From Gossypium raimondii (Eukaryota; Streptophyta; Magnoliopsida; Malvales; Malvaceae), in NCBI RefSeq assembly GCF_025698545.1, contig NC_068570.1:3472001-3536000 (forward strand): 64,000 nucleotides of DNA. Direction: 5' to 3'. The notes beneath the pieces are model-generated. The model was given only the letters and a program-made list of their open reading frames with translations. It did not search any database and had not been told where the DNA came from. Shown here piece after piece: positions 1 to 11,270 of the stretch. Every line of letters begins with the position of its first letter. The stretch's first letter is position 1. A program made the translations under genes and the position numbers.

Positions 1-720
1 AAGCAAGAGTTGTTGAAACTTTTTCCAGAAAAGTGGGTAACAAACTATGGGCAAATCCACCAGCATGATCATGATCAACCTATCAGATCAACCAAAAGTT
101 AGATCATCACTAAATCAGATGGAACCAGTGAAGTTCGATTTGATCACAACCGTTTGCGATCTCAGTCTACACTACCAATCTTCCCAACACAGTTGATGAT
201 GTAACCTTTTCAAATTGGAAGTCCAGGATCAGAATCAGCTCTTATAGAGAGTTTTCAAGCAGATGGAAAACCTCTATATTATTTTAAAGATCCTATTACA
301 GGACATTGCCCATGGGATCTTATATGTTCCTGTGAATTGTGCCATGAGCTAAACTTTGAAGAGTGTGTTGTAGGCATGGATAATGAAGCTTACAAGCCTT
401 ACAAGAAATTTTTTTACAAGAAATTAACATAGTTTGAGTTTTACAAACGGTGGATAAATGGTGATCCAAATATTAGTCCTCTGGGAGAGGATAATGTCAA
501 ATTTGTTTATCTTGTTGATTGTTCTGTAGATAAGCTGAAAAAATCGTCAGAAGTTGAACAACAGCTTTCCTCACCACCTCCACCACCAAAGAAAGATCCT
601 CAAGGCCAAAAAAAATGGTTAGTCAAGCCTTTAAAGTAGCCATGTTATAAAAATATCAATAAATGGGTTCAAAAACAAAATCAGATCCAATCTTGTTCCC
701 AACAAGTCCAGACTTCTTGA
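1..720 (+). pseudogene. Decayed polyprotein-like relic
   Basis: Short reading segments in changing frames can be followed through this stretch, broken by stops and frameshifts. One segment (about 240-430) carries a Cys-x-Cys-x2-Cys-like cluster after a GHCPW-type stretch. A later segment (about 430-640) ends in a proline/lysine-rich tail. Segments of this kind occur in N-terminal parts of plant retroelement or endogenous pararetrovirus polyproteins, but I do not recognise the family firmly. No intact reading frame, LTR or primer-binding site is visible, and the window edge cuts the left side. It could equally be a dead host gene fragment. Confidence 0.25.
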
Positions 721-1826
721 CTTATCTGAGATGGAATTGAACATATACCCATTATTAAACATATCGAGTTATTCTCTCTTAAATATTAAACATATACCCA
801 TTATTTATCATTAAAACAACATGGAGTGAATTTTGGTCCTTTTATAAAATGAGAACGCAATCTTAACAAGTTAAATAATATATAATTATCAATGAGGTTT
901 TGGTATTGTTGATTAAAAAGAAGGCTTAAGATGCTTAGGCTCTGTGAACTCTTACCATATTTTATGATTCTTCTTTTTACTTAACAATGGAAAGAGAATG
1001 AAATGTGACAACTTTCTTGAGAATTTGATATGGGAATTCTTCTTTAATCTTTATCAACACTATCCTAATTTTTATTTTTAAGGACAAGGATGCCGTGAAG
1101 AAAATAGCATCGAAATGTGACAAATGAAATGAGTCGGTTCAACAGAAGAGAGTAGCTTTGGTTGAATATTTTCTGTATTGTAAACGACACCCTCTTAATT
1201 GTTACGAGGTTCTTTCAAAGGGGAGCAATGGAGTACACTATTTTGGTAGCTAAAACGACGATTTTTCTAGCTACATCACTCACTCTTTATCTAAGGGCAA
1301 CTTTGGTTGAATATTTTATGTTTTGTAAACGACATATTCTTAATGGTTTATGAGGATCTTTTCAAGGAAGCATACTTGTCACCTAATGTCTCTTTTATTA
1401 TGACCATTATCAAGTCGATACTTCAAAATTCAAATTTATTTATTTTACATTTAATTTGATTATTATTTTTAAATTCAAATTGAGTTAATTAAATTATATA
1501 TGGACCCACTAAATATTTACATTTAGTAAATATAAAACAGTTTTAAACAAAATTTTTAAAAATAAAGTAAATAACGGATTCAAAAACAAATCCAAATATT
1601 TATTATTCGAATGCATTATTCACAAAAATAAAATAAATTCATATTTAATTGTTAATAACCTCCTTCACTCCACATTTACTATGAATAAAAATTAAAACAT
1701 TTAAAATTAAATATGATCCAAATCTACAACTTTACAAAAATTAAATTAGATACCTAATTTCTACTATTCATTTTCATCTTTAGATTATATTACCCTAATT
1801 ACTAATGTTGTGATGTGAGTAATTGA
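721..1826. other. Non-coding stretch with a direct repeat
   Basis: No gene is visible. A ~67-bp segment at about 1155-1222 recurs at about 1301-1367 with scattered mismatches (a period near 146 bp). The rest is AT-rich without recognisable structure. Confidence 0.5.
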
Positions 1827-2535
1827 TAGAGGTGCTCATGGGCCGATCTGGGTTTGGCCTGGGCTCATGTAAGATATTTAGACTAATTTTTCAAGTTTGG
1901 GTCTAGCTGGGCTGAAGGTATGGGTTTATTTTTTGTCTAAGCCCGACTCAATTTAAGAAAGGTAAATCTTGGCCCAACTCGACATGCTCATATTTGATTT
2001 TTTTAGATTAATTTTTATTTAAAAATAATTTTTTACAAAATATAATACACTAAAAAAACGCTAAAATAAAAATTTTCTAACACATTAAAAAGTATTTGTA
2101 TTAAAAACATTACTATAAATATAATAAATATTTTATTATATTAAAAAACACAAATAAATACAAAAAATATTTTATTATATTGCATATATTTTTTAAAATT
2201 TTATATTTTGGATTGAGTTATTTAGTTGGGTAAGTTTTTTTTATTATTTAAATTTTGGGTAATGTATTTAATTGTTATTGAGTTAATGATTTAATATAAA
2301 TATAAATATATATAACTATTATTTAACATATATAATTAGTACAATATTTTTTTATAACATAATATATTTTGGCTGGGTCAAGTTAGGCTCGAGCAAAAAA
2401 TCTTGCACTAGGCTCAACCCATATAGAAAATGAGCCTCAAATTTTATTCAAAAATAATTTTTGAGCCTCGTATTTTGTCCAAACTCTCTCGTTTTTCAGG
2501 AGAACCTTCAGATTTGGACGAACCATGAATAAGCC
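1827..2535. mobile_element. hAT-type MITE, degenerate copy
   Basis: The left end TAGAGGTGCTCATGGG matches the terminal inverted repeat of the intact copies at 38350-38717 and 57109-57410. The GGCCTGGGCTC-type subterminal sequence is followed by an AT-rich core and then a mirror-image subterminal block (about 2370-2530). The right terminus is mutated, reading GAACCATGA instead of the full repeat, so the exact end and any target duplication cannot be fixed. Confidence 0.6.
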
Positions 2536-3242
2536 TAATAATATTTAGGGATTGTTTGGTATGCGAAATGGAGCATCACTTTTGATAATATAAAAAGGGT
2601 AAATTACACCTTTAATCATCCGATTTTCATAAATTATTATTGTAGGTACAAAAAAAAATTACATTTTAAATACTACAGATAAAAATTATTTTCATTTTGA
2701 TCCTCTATCATTAATTTAGTGAAATTTTATTTTGGTGACCGGCAAAAGCATTACAAAAAGATTGAGTGGAGGCGTGCCAAAATTGGCAGATCATTCATCT
2801 ATTGGCTTTTCTGGAATTCACCTTCTAAGCCCACCACCTATCAGTGTCGTCATGGACGAATAATTCAGCTCTCAGTTTCTTTGGCGCTTCAAAGTTGAGA
2901 GATAAACTCTTTGGTACGTACTGAACCCAATAGTTGGAAAAAGACGCTGCCGTTTTCTTGGACGCAATAAAGCTTTTTTTAAAAAAATAGTCTTAAACCC
3001 CTTCTTACATAAAACCCTGAACTTTCCAGTTTAGAATAATTTACCATTCCACTGCAACCCAATGAATCGCCCCCATTTCTTCTTCCCCTTTAATCTCTTC
3101 CTTGCGCAACACGACTTCTTTGAATCTTTTTATTGCCTTTGACACCTAAACATTTCAACAATTCTTTTTTTATTTTTTTCCCATTTAAATTGTTCATCAA
3201 ATTTGGTTCAAGGTTTAATATCTTTCAACATTTCAGCTCCTA
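2536..3242. promoter_or_regulatory. Upstream region and leader of the DnaJ gene
   Basis: This is the interval between the MITE and the DnaJ start codon. Its last ~180 bases (about 3060-3240) are pyrimidine-rich, which fits a plant 5' leader. I see no convincing TATA box, so the transcription start is not placed. Confidence 0.35.
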
Positions 3243-6200
3243 ATGGGGAGATTCAATTGGCTAAGGCTAGTAAGTACGCTCGACCCAATTTTTTTTATTG
3301 ACCATTTATACTGAATTTCAATTTAATTCGGCGAATTATGCTTCGTTTTTAGCTCTTTATTGATGATTTTATTTCGCGGGTATTCACGTGCAGTGTCGAC
3401 GGCATTGGGTTTCAACCATGCCTGTCGAATGGACGATTGATGGAGGCGATGGGTTTAGGAAATTTTCTATAATATTCCAATCGTTAAATCGTGAAAGAGG
3501 TATTACAGCTTAATTTTTGAATGCCCATTTCTAATAATAAGCTAATAGTAACAGTTATCTTTATCTTTCTTTTCTTGGGGGGGGGGGGGGAATTAGCTTT
3601 GCACAGTTGCAGTTTTGGTACTGGGAAACCCCTTGATTTCATGACCCCAGGAATGTCGTTGAAAGAGCGATATTTTCATTCAACAGGTTTTTTCCCTTTA
3701 CTTTTTCTTTTGAACTTGAGGGATTGAAATTGTTAAGAATTCAAATTTTCTTGAGGTAATTTGTTTTTCTAGGGTCTCACTTCTCTGCTAAACAAGATTA
3801 CTACGAAATTCTTGGGCTGCCCGAAAATGCCACCCGAGATGAGATTAAAAAGGCATATCATGCAGTGAGTAGACTAAACTGTTAATGATTAACATGTAGA
3901 AACCATCTGGGGAATTCTTTTATTGTTTTGTTTGGTTATGCAGCTTGCCAAGAAGTACCATCCTGATGCTAATAAAAATAATCCTTCTGCAAAGAGGAAG
4001 TTTCAAGAGATAACAGATGCCTATGAGGTTTGTAATTTCTAGTTGTTGGTTAAATAAATATAAAAGTATTTTTTTGGAAATCTTGTTAAACATTTTCCAT
4101 TCAATCGTTTATTGTGTTTAATTGCAGACTTTGCAAAATCCTGAAAAGAGGAGAGAATATGATACGGTAACTAATACTTCCCCCTTTTTCCTTATTAGTT
4201 GTAGTACTTGCCTTTTCTTTTACCTTCCAGAAGTGAATTGCTTATACGGTTTTGCTACTATTGGTGCTTTAGGCTATTGTTGCCACCATGTTTTGTTCGG
4301 ATAGGGCTTTTAAATTATCCGTAGTTTGATGTATGTTGTTTCTAAACTCATTGAATCTCTCTGAATCTTTATGAAAAAGATGCGTGCCGGAAGTTCAGAA
4401 GACATGGGATATGGTGCAAATGGTGCTGAAGGGTTTGGATTCTATGATGCAAGTGGTGCAAAGGGGTTTAGATATACTTATCAAACAAACTTCTCTGATT
4501 CATTCTCTAAGATTTTTTCTGAGGTATTTTGTGTTCCCTCTGTCTATTCTTGTCTTTATGGATTTGGTTATCATGATGGCTCAAAAATGCTGAAACTTGA
4601 TGCGTTGCAGATATTTCAAGATGAGATGGATCAATTTGCACCAGATATCCAGGTCAACACATTTTTCTATCCTGAAGGTTTCTACTAGCTTCATGCCTTA
4701 CATTTCAAGTTAAAATATGTTCTGTTTGGAAAACTTGTAGACAGAGATCTTGCTCTCTTTTTCTGAAGCTGCTAAAGGATGCACGAAGGATCTACAGTTT
4801 GATGCATTTGTAACTTGTGATTCTTGTGGTAAGTAGCGCCTAAAATTTGTTGGAATCATGTTGTGTTCAAGAACCATACAAGCACAAATGTAATCCACTA
4901 AATGCATAATCCCTGTAGCACTCAATTTACATTTGTTTAATATGTATTCTCATAATCTCGTTACTGTTAGAAATCAATTTTTGCTTAATTTGTTGCAAAT
5001 ATTTTCCAGCATCTTGTCAGATGTGTTTGTATTCTCTTTCCATTTGTCTGAAGAATTGGTTTCTTTCCTCATTATACATGATATAGTTTTCTTGTGCCTT
5101 GTTTATTGCATAATGCAGATGGGCGTGGCTATCCGCCTAATGCCAAAGTGAAAGTTTGTTCAATTTGCAGAGGCTCAGGGACAGTGAGTTTTTTGACAAT
5201 CTATTTTGATGGTGATTAGTATTTAAGTCTTTCAAATGGTATTCACTTTCGGAAGATAACCCTGCCATTTTATTTATTATACTGTATTAACTCTTAACCA
5301 GATTACAATTCCTCCATTTACATCAACATGCCATGCTTGTAAAGGATCGGGCCGAATAATCAAGGTCTGATGTGATTTTAGCAAAACATTCCCATTTCTT
5401 CTCTTACTTGTACACCATGTTGACAAGGTTTCACTCACGATTCAGGAATACTGCATGTCATGCCAAGGTTCAGGGGTTGTTGAAGGTGTTAAAGAAATTA
5501 AAGTTACAATACCTGCAGGTAGTATTAGATATTTGTCTTGGATGAAGCAAATTTTAATTTCAGAAGTTTGATGATAGCTTTGGTTCTTAGCAGTTTATAT
5601 GCGGAAAGTGGTTGCACATATATTTCTATAAGATTTAGAATGTAGCTTTAAGATAATCTTTTACAACTACTTTGTTTATATCTTAGGATGAATTTCAATC
5701 CTAATATATTCTTTTTTTTCCTTGTTTGTTTTTGGTTTTGATTGTTCAGAAATTTCCTATGTAATATTGTTAATTAACCCATCTCTATGATAAGTTCATT
5801 TTCTCAAGCTAGCTAGATCAAAGATGGCTAGGGCTACTTTTAGTTTCTGAATTTTGCATGGATCTATGAATGCCAAACAAGTTCTAGGATGGAACATTGT
5901 TCACATGAATGGTCTACCGTCAGTGGAAAACATAATATGTTGCTTAAGATAGTAGCACTAAGTTTGTTGATTGCAGTTGTTTTTCTTCTAAAATAATGGA
6001 TTAGGTGTGGATTCTGGAGATACAATACGTGTACCAGAAGCTGGTAATATTAGGCGACAAGGAAGTCAACTTGGTAACTTGTTCATTAAGATAAAGGTGG
6101 AGTTACTTCTATTGCCTTGTATCTCTATAAAGCTCACTTAAGGGCTGTTTTCTTAAGGGTGATTATGTGCAAGTGTAGACTGCATTTCATAATTCTGGTC

Positions 6201-9200
6201 ATTAGATTTGTGGTTCTACTTTTTGTTTGAGCTGGCATACATGTGACACATTTATCTGAAGCCAGAATATGATAAGTTTTTACATTGATTTGCTAGTTTG
6301 AAGCCAATAACTAATTGCTATTTGCTTCTTGAGATATATATCACCTTTGATTTTGTAATCTAGGTTGCAGATGATCCTGTCTTTACTAGAGATGGTGCAG
6401 ATGTTTATGTCGACTCCAATATTAGCTTTACACAAGTAAGAATTTGTTCCATGCAAAATACTTACTACTGCATCTGATTAGAGCAGATGGGCAATTTCAC
6501 CGTATTTGAAACATTTGATATAGAGCTTTTTTTTTTTTGTTACTATATGTTTGTTTCCTGATGTTGTTTCTCTCACCTGGATCTTTTTTATGTGCTTATA
6601 CTATATATTATCTCTTATTATTAGTAAAAACATCTCAGTTGGTTTCTAAGTGTGTGCATACTTTCTCCCTTCTTGAACTAAACTTTATGTTGTTTCTCTT
6701 ACCTTATCAAGGAACTTCTATTGATTTGTTTAGAAAATTCAAATAATTCTATCAATATTGGATTTCTTACAGGCAATTCTTGGTGGTGCAGTGGAGGTGC
6801 CTACACTCTCAGGAAAGATTCAAGTGAAAGTAATAATTTTGGTTTTGTACCACTTTTTTATTTGTATTACACAATTTACCTTTCAGTTAGAGTTGATTGA
6901 AGGCAAAAGTAAATTTCTGTTACTAGAGTAGCTAATCTAGTTATGCAAAATTATGTTCTGAGTTTTTAAGATCATTGGACATGAGCCTCAGTCTTATCCA
7001 AATTTGGACATGTTAAAGTATGAAACCTGGAATGAACTTCTCATGTTTATAAAGATACGTTATAATTTTTTAGCCCACTGTCTAGAGCCCGAAATATTTT
7101 TTAATTTTTCAACAGTTGACATGCATCAAGGTGTCCAGCATTAACCATTTTGTATTTTGAAATGATCAGATCCCAAAAGGATGTCAACATGGACAACTTC
7201 TTGCTCTAAGAGGCAAAGGCATGTTTTAATCATTCCTCCCTACTGCCACTCCCGCTCCCTTTTCCTAGGTGCTGCTTAAACTTACTCGTGCAATTTCCTG
7301 CCATGAATGTGCTTTCTTTGTGAGTTCCTGCAGGACTGCCGAAGCATGGTTTTCTAGCATATCATGGAGATCAATATGTCCGTTTCCGTGTTAATTTGCC
7401 CATGTAAGTTTCATTTAGCTTATTCCAGTTTATATCGTTGGTTGGATTATCTCTACGTTTGTGATTGTTGATATGAAGATATATGGATCTGTTTGGAGAG
7501 GATGGCACCTGAGATATTTCATTCCATTGATGCATGCCTATCTGTCTACCTTTTTAACTGAGGCTTAGTTGAGTATATTATGCTTCTGGCCATAAGAAAA
7601 ATTCTCATGATGCTTATTAAGATGACGACTCTGGTTACAAAGTTTACTTCTCTCTCTCCCTCTCTCCTTTAATGTGGAGTGAAGTTGGATAATCTGCTAA
7701 GATCATTTTAATTCAATAGGCTATTTCATCAAAATATAAACTGAAAGCTAAGCATACTATACCAGTCATGGTTAGATTTGTGGGAACCATATTGCCTCAA
7801 AAATGCTTGATCTTATTTATTGTTTACTCTGCTGATCATTTCTGCCTTATGGAAATGGAAGCTTTCATCGTTGGTGCACATACATGAGTGCTTGCTATAG
7901 CTGAGTATCCGACTGTGCTGGTAGAATCTAAGTTGCTTCATGTGGTTATTTATACTTGTAAACTATAGCCTCTGTCTAATCCCTATGTGAATTGTGGTTG
8001 ATAGATTGGTAACTGCTATCTTTTTCTGTCTAGTTAGTCTAAAGATATCAGAGCATTCTGTTATATGTGTCGTTATTATTGCTGTTTTCTACTGAGTGTT
8101 CATAACTTTCTTTTGGTACTGTATGAAAACTTTCTTTTACACAGGCCCTGGGTTTTATCTTTTATTCATCTTAGACCAATATACTACTGTGAAAACATAT
8201 TTCCTAATTTTTATTGTCTCATTCTTCTTCCTCCCTACCTCCTTCAGTGAGATAAATAACCGGCAACGTGCGATTTTAGAGGAACTTGCAGAGGAGGAAA
8301 TTAATAATGAAAATGAAAGCACCGATGAAGGCAACTGGTAAGTGTACTTCACAATAAGCTTGCATCTGCAAGTCCAGTTCTTTCAGAACTCATTTACATC
8401 CTTATTTTAATGGGTTCATATTAGTATTGTCAATTTTGATCCTAACTTGAAAGCTCAATTCAATCTAATTTGATTATAAAAAAAGTCAATGATTCAAACC
8501 TGAATTGACTTAAACCTAAAACAATCTGAATCTAAAACTACTTTAACTCGAAACGACTTGAACTTGAACTTACTCAAAATGATCTAAACCCATAATGACC
8601 CGACCTAAAAACCAAGTCTCAAACTTGAAAGACTTGAACCCAAAACAGCTTGAACCAAAACAAGTTGAACCTGGAATTGACCTGAACGAAAACTAACCCG
8701 GCCCGTCCAATTAACAGGTCTAGTTTAGATTTTGGCACATTTTGTTCTAGGCATAATGCAACGACTTCCATGATCTTAGATGTTCATGAAAATAGCTGTT
8801 TGCATCTGCATGTACCAATGGCGATGGCTGATGTTATAATTGGGAATGTCATCATGCTCCTGATTTGCTATCTTTTAGAATATGTTTTATCCTATATTCC
8901 AAAGTAGATTTTAGATTAGCTGTGTCATTTGTTGATAAAGTACAGACTTTTAGTTCTACTGACCAATGTTCAATCCCTAACAACCTCAAATACCAAAAAT
9001 TAAAAGGGACCAGTTGATTTGGATTCAAATACATGTAGCAGTCATAAGTTGCCTGATTATTTTTTGGGGTTACTTTAATAATTATTTTGATTGTGATGAA
9101 GACCCTGAAATGGACAACAGGCTTTACCAGCAGCTATCTACTGGTTGAACTTACAGGTGGGAGAGAATTGTTGAACATGTAACAGCTCCAAAGTTCATGA

Positions 9201-9256
9201 TTGAGATTTCTCTACTCTTGCTAATCCTGCTCTTCCTCAAAAAGACATTGGCCTAA
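3243..9256 (+). CDS. ATJ1: Mitochondrial DnaJ/Hsp40 co-chaperone, ATJ1-like
   Basis: This is a type I J-protein that stimulates mitochondrial Hsp70. Exons read: 3243-3269, 3394-~3452, ~3613-3686, 3773-3864, 3944-4027, 4128-4166, 4380-4523, 4611-4652, 4741-4828, 5119-5183, 5302-5364, 5446-5518, 6005-6096, 6364-6435, 6773-6829, 7170-7218, 7334-7403, 8248-8337 and a last exon. The last exon is either 9121-9148 or 9157-9256. The product is about 435 aa with the first ending. Seen: a J domain with HPD (KKYHPDANK), four zinc-finger repeats ([32 protein letters not shown]) and a C-terminal substrate-binding domain. The protein follows Arabidopsis ATJ1 closely from MGRFNW to a WLYQQLSTG end. The region before the J domain should be the mitochondrial presequence. 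The exon 2/3 junction is unsure: the obvious donor at 3500 breaks frame, while a weaker one at 3453 keeps it. The intron after 7218 begins with GC. An alternative last exon adds a hydrophobic tail. Confidence 0.92.
3577..3590 (+). repeat. G14 homopolymer in an intron
   Basis: Fourteen consecutive G residues lie about 20 bases upstream of exon 3 of the DnaJ gene. The run is striking in such AT-rich DNA. Its length may be polymorphic or mis-called. Confidence 0.9.
8465..8735 (+). repeat. Degenerate ~11-bp tandem repeat in the last DnaJ intron
   Basis: Many imperfect units of the form GACTTGAACCY plus an A-rich spacer are strung together. The same family in reverse orientation occupies 35890-36340 in a MATE intron. 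There the segment ATTATGGGTTTAGAYCATTT (read on +) equals the reverse complement of part of this block. Confidence 0.65.
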
Positions 9257-9538
9257 ACTCACTCCAATCACAATATATGCCACAACGGAGAGGATATAGG
9301 AAATGCTCCGCCACCCCTTTTCTTTTTTCCAGTGGCCAGAGATGGGGATTGCTTGTTATGGTTTTAGAGGGTTAAATTCTCTAACTACCAATAGTTTGCT
9401 TGATTCATCTGGTTACTGATTACAAGGGCATCAAAGAATGCATCCATTCCCTCCACCGCCCTCCCCCCCAACAGACTTTTGGTCTTATTAGAGTGCTCTA
9501 GCTGTCTGCATATGGTAGTTGTTGTAAAGCAACTATAC

Positions 9539-9544
9539 AATAAA
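9539..9544 (+). terminator. Poly(A) signal of the DnaJ gene
   Basis: AATAAA lies 283 bases after the longer stop codon, within an AT-rich 3' flank. This is a plausible plant polyadenylation signal. Confidence 0.5.
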
Positions 9545-10146
9545 TGAAAAGGAAATATGCTTATTTATTATTTATTATATAATAATATACAGCAGCATCT
9601 TAAATTGACTGTTGAATATATTCTTGGAGAGAGGACAAACACTTTCTTTCTAAATAAAAGAACAAGAGATATTTGAGTTTAAATTATTTTTCTTTTTGTT
9701 TTTGTTTAGTTGATTCTTGTATGTATGTGATATTCTAATGTTTCATGTCCAATAATGATAAAGTTGTTAAACTTTTTAAAAAAGTTTACAAGTATGGTGA
9801 TAAATAATGTGTTTAAATAATTATAATTAAAAATATCAGATTAAAAACTGGACTTTTCATTTTAGGCAAAACTTAATTACTATTTGCTAAAATTTGGTAA
9901 CAATCCTCATTTATTTCTTCAAATTTATTACAATACAAGTATGACATGGAAGCTTCGCAGTATATATTTGGCTTCTGTCATGTACCAAGGTGCTCTCTGG
10001 CATTAGGTCTACGAGCACGTTTCAAACAATTAATTAATCAAATACACAGCAATGAAACATTATAATAAACTGGGACAAGAACAGAAGTAGATAGGGCTAC
10101 AACATGCAAGAAACAATTTAATAGTTACAATTTGGAAACAAAAAAT
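9545..10146. other. Intergenic, including the 3' flank of the proline-rich gene
   Basis: No coding region is seen. On the minus strand AATAAA motifs occur near 9910-9929, about 220-240 bases beyond the stop of the proline-rich gene, and may serve as its polyadenylation signals. Confidence 0.4.
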
Positions 10147-11190
10147 TTAGCAATCTCGATTATGAGACGAACCATCCACACTGAGCCCTGGTTCACAATG
10201 AGAGCCGCCAGCACCTACGGCTTGAATATTAGAGCCGTGCTGATGCATTGGTACTGCCACAGTTTGTTCTGCTGCATGTGGGGTTGTTGGGGATGAGGCG
10301 CTGGTTCCTTCACTTTCTTCATCGGAAGAGCTTGCTGCTGCTGCTGCAGGAGCCATGACTGGCTTCTTTTTCCTTTTGGCTAAGCAAATGAGACCAACCA
10401 GAAGGAATGCAAGGAAAAATGCACCACCGAGGGATACACAAACGGCGATAATAGTTGTGTGGCTGCCACCTCCTCCCCCTCCTGGTAGTGATGGCGGCAC
10501 TGTCACCTCTGATTCTGACGATGGTGACAGAGAACTGAAAGATGGTGTTGGTGCAAGAGGCAAGCTACCAGGTGATAGTTTTGGTGGTGGTGAGTATGAA
10601 GGTGATGAAGATTTTGGTGGTTTTGCTGCTCCTGGTGGTGTTTTACTAATGTATGGTCCTGGTGCAGCAGCTGGCGGTGGTACTTTACCTGGTGGTGATT
10701 TTGGTGGTGGCGAGTATGAAGGTGACGACGAAGATTTTGGTGGTTTTGCCCCCGCTGGTGGTGTTTTGCTACTGTATGGTCCTGGTGCAGCAGCTGGCGG
10801 TGGTACTTTACCTGGTGATGATTTTGGTGGTGGAGGAAAGTGTGGAGGTGATGAAGATTTTGGTGGTTTTGTTGGTGGTGATGAGGAGTGAGGTGGTGAT
10901 CCCTTGGAGGGTATAACCGGTGGTGCAGCAGCTGTTGGTGGCGTTGGAGCTTTACCAGGGCTTGGTGGATGTGAAGGTATAGACGGTGGTGTTGTCTTTC
11001 TTGGAGGAGTGGTTGGGGTTGTAGGACTAGAGGGAATGCTTGGAGTAGGTTTTGGCGGGGCAAAATGATGTGATGGTGCATGTGGAGGTGACACCGGAAC
11101 TGTCGTCGGGGTCGGTGGAGACACTGGATACGGTGGAGGAGAAGGCGGAGATGATGGTGGTGGTGGAGGAGAATAGTAATAATAGGCCAT
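10147..11190 (-). CDS. Proline-rich single-pass membrane protein, TED7-like
   Basis: A single exon encodes 347 aa. Residues 1-12 read MAYYYYSPPPPP, followed by ~215 residues rich in Pro, Ser and Lys with SPPP/extensin-like motifs. Then come a Gly run and a membrane segment (IIAVCVSLGGAFFLAFLLVG, about residues 247-266). After this are a basic stop-transfer AKRKKKP and a Ser/Ala/Glu-rich cytoplasmic tail ending NRDC. The YYYYSPPPPP start with a VSLGGxFFLAFL membrane helix is what I associate with TRACHEARY ELEMENT DIFFERENTIATION-RELATED 7 proteins. These are plasma-membrane proteins linked to xylem secondary-wall formation. That identity is from recollection of the family. The alternative is a PERK ectodomain without a kinase; no kinase follows. 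Two near-identical 41-residue units sit in the proline-rich part. Confidence 0.82.
   Translation of the reverse strand: MAYYYYSPPPPPSSPPSPPPYPVSPPTPTTVPVSPPHAPSHHFAPPKPTPSIPSSPTTPTTPPRKTTPPSIPSHPPSPGKAPTPPTAAAPPVIPSKGSPPHSSSPPTKPPKSSSPPHFPPPPKSSPGKVPPPAAAPGPYSSKTPPAGAKPPKSSSSPSYSPPPKSPPGKVPPPAAAPGPYISKTPPGAAKPPKSSSPSYSPPPKLSPGSLPLAPTPSFSSLSPSSESEVTVPPSLPGGGGGGSHTTIIAVCVSLGGAFFLAFLLVGLICLAKRKKKPVMAPAAAAASSSDEESEGTSASSPTTPHAAEQTVAVPMHQHGSNIQAVGAGGSHCEPGLSVDGSSHNRDC
10580..10880 (-). repeat. 123-bp (41-aa) internal coding repeat
   Basis: The coding segment around KVPPPAAAPGPY recurs 123 bp apart (for example GTATGGTCCTGGTGCAGCAG at 10651 and 10774), with a third partial unit alongside. The period is a multiple of three, so copy-number change would keep frame. 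Confidence 0.8.
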
Positions 11191-11261
11191 TTCTTTTAGT
11201 GGAAAACGAGATGTTCCAAAGCTACCTATGAAGTACCCTTGCTTTGGATTTGGGCTTCTAT

Positions 11262-11270
11262 CTATTTATA
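11262..11270 (-). promoter_or_regulatory. TATA box of the proline-rich gene
   Basis: The minus strand reads TATAAATAG, 72 bases upstream of the start codon at 11190. This is a standard spacing for a plant promoter with a short leader. Confidence 0.65.

Noticed and set aside
10355-10891. Long + strand open frame (178 codons, Gly-rich)
   Set aside because: It is the antisense of the proline-rich coding sequence; Pro codons read backwards give Gly. The minus frame has the membrane segment, TATA box and family features.
10503-11081. Second minus-strand frame of 192 codons rich in His and Gln
   Set aside because: Frame-shifted reading of the same repetitive proline-rich exon, without any domain.
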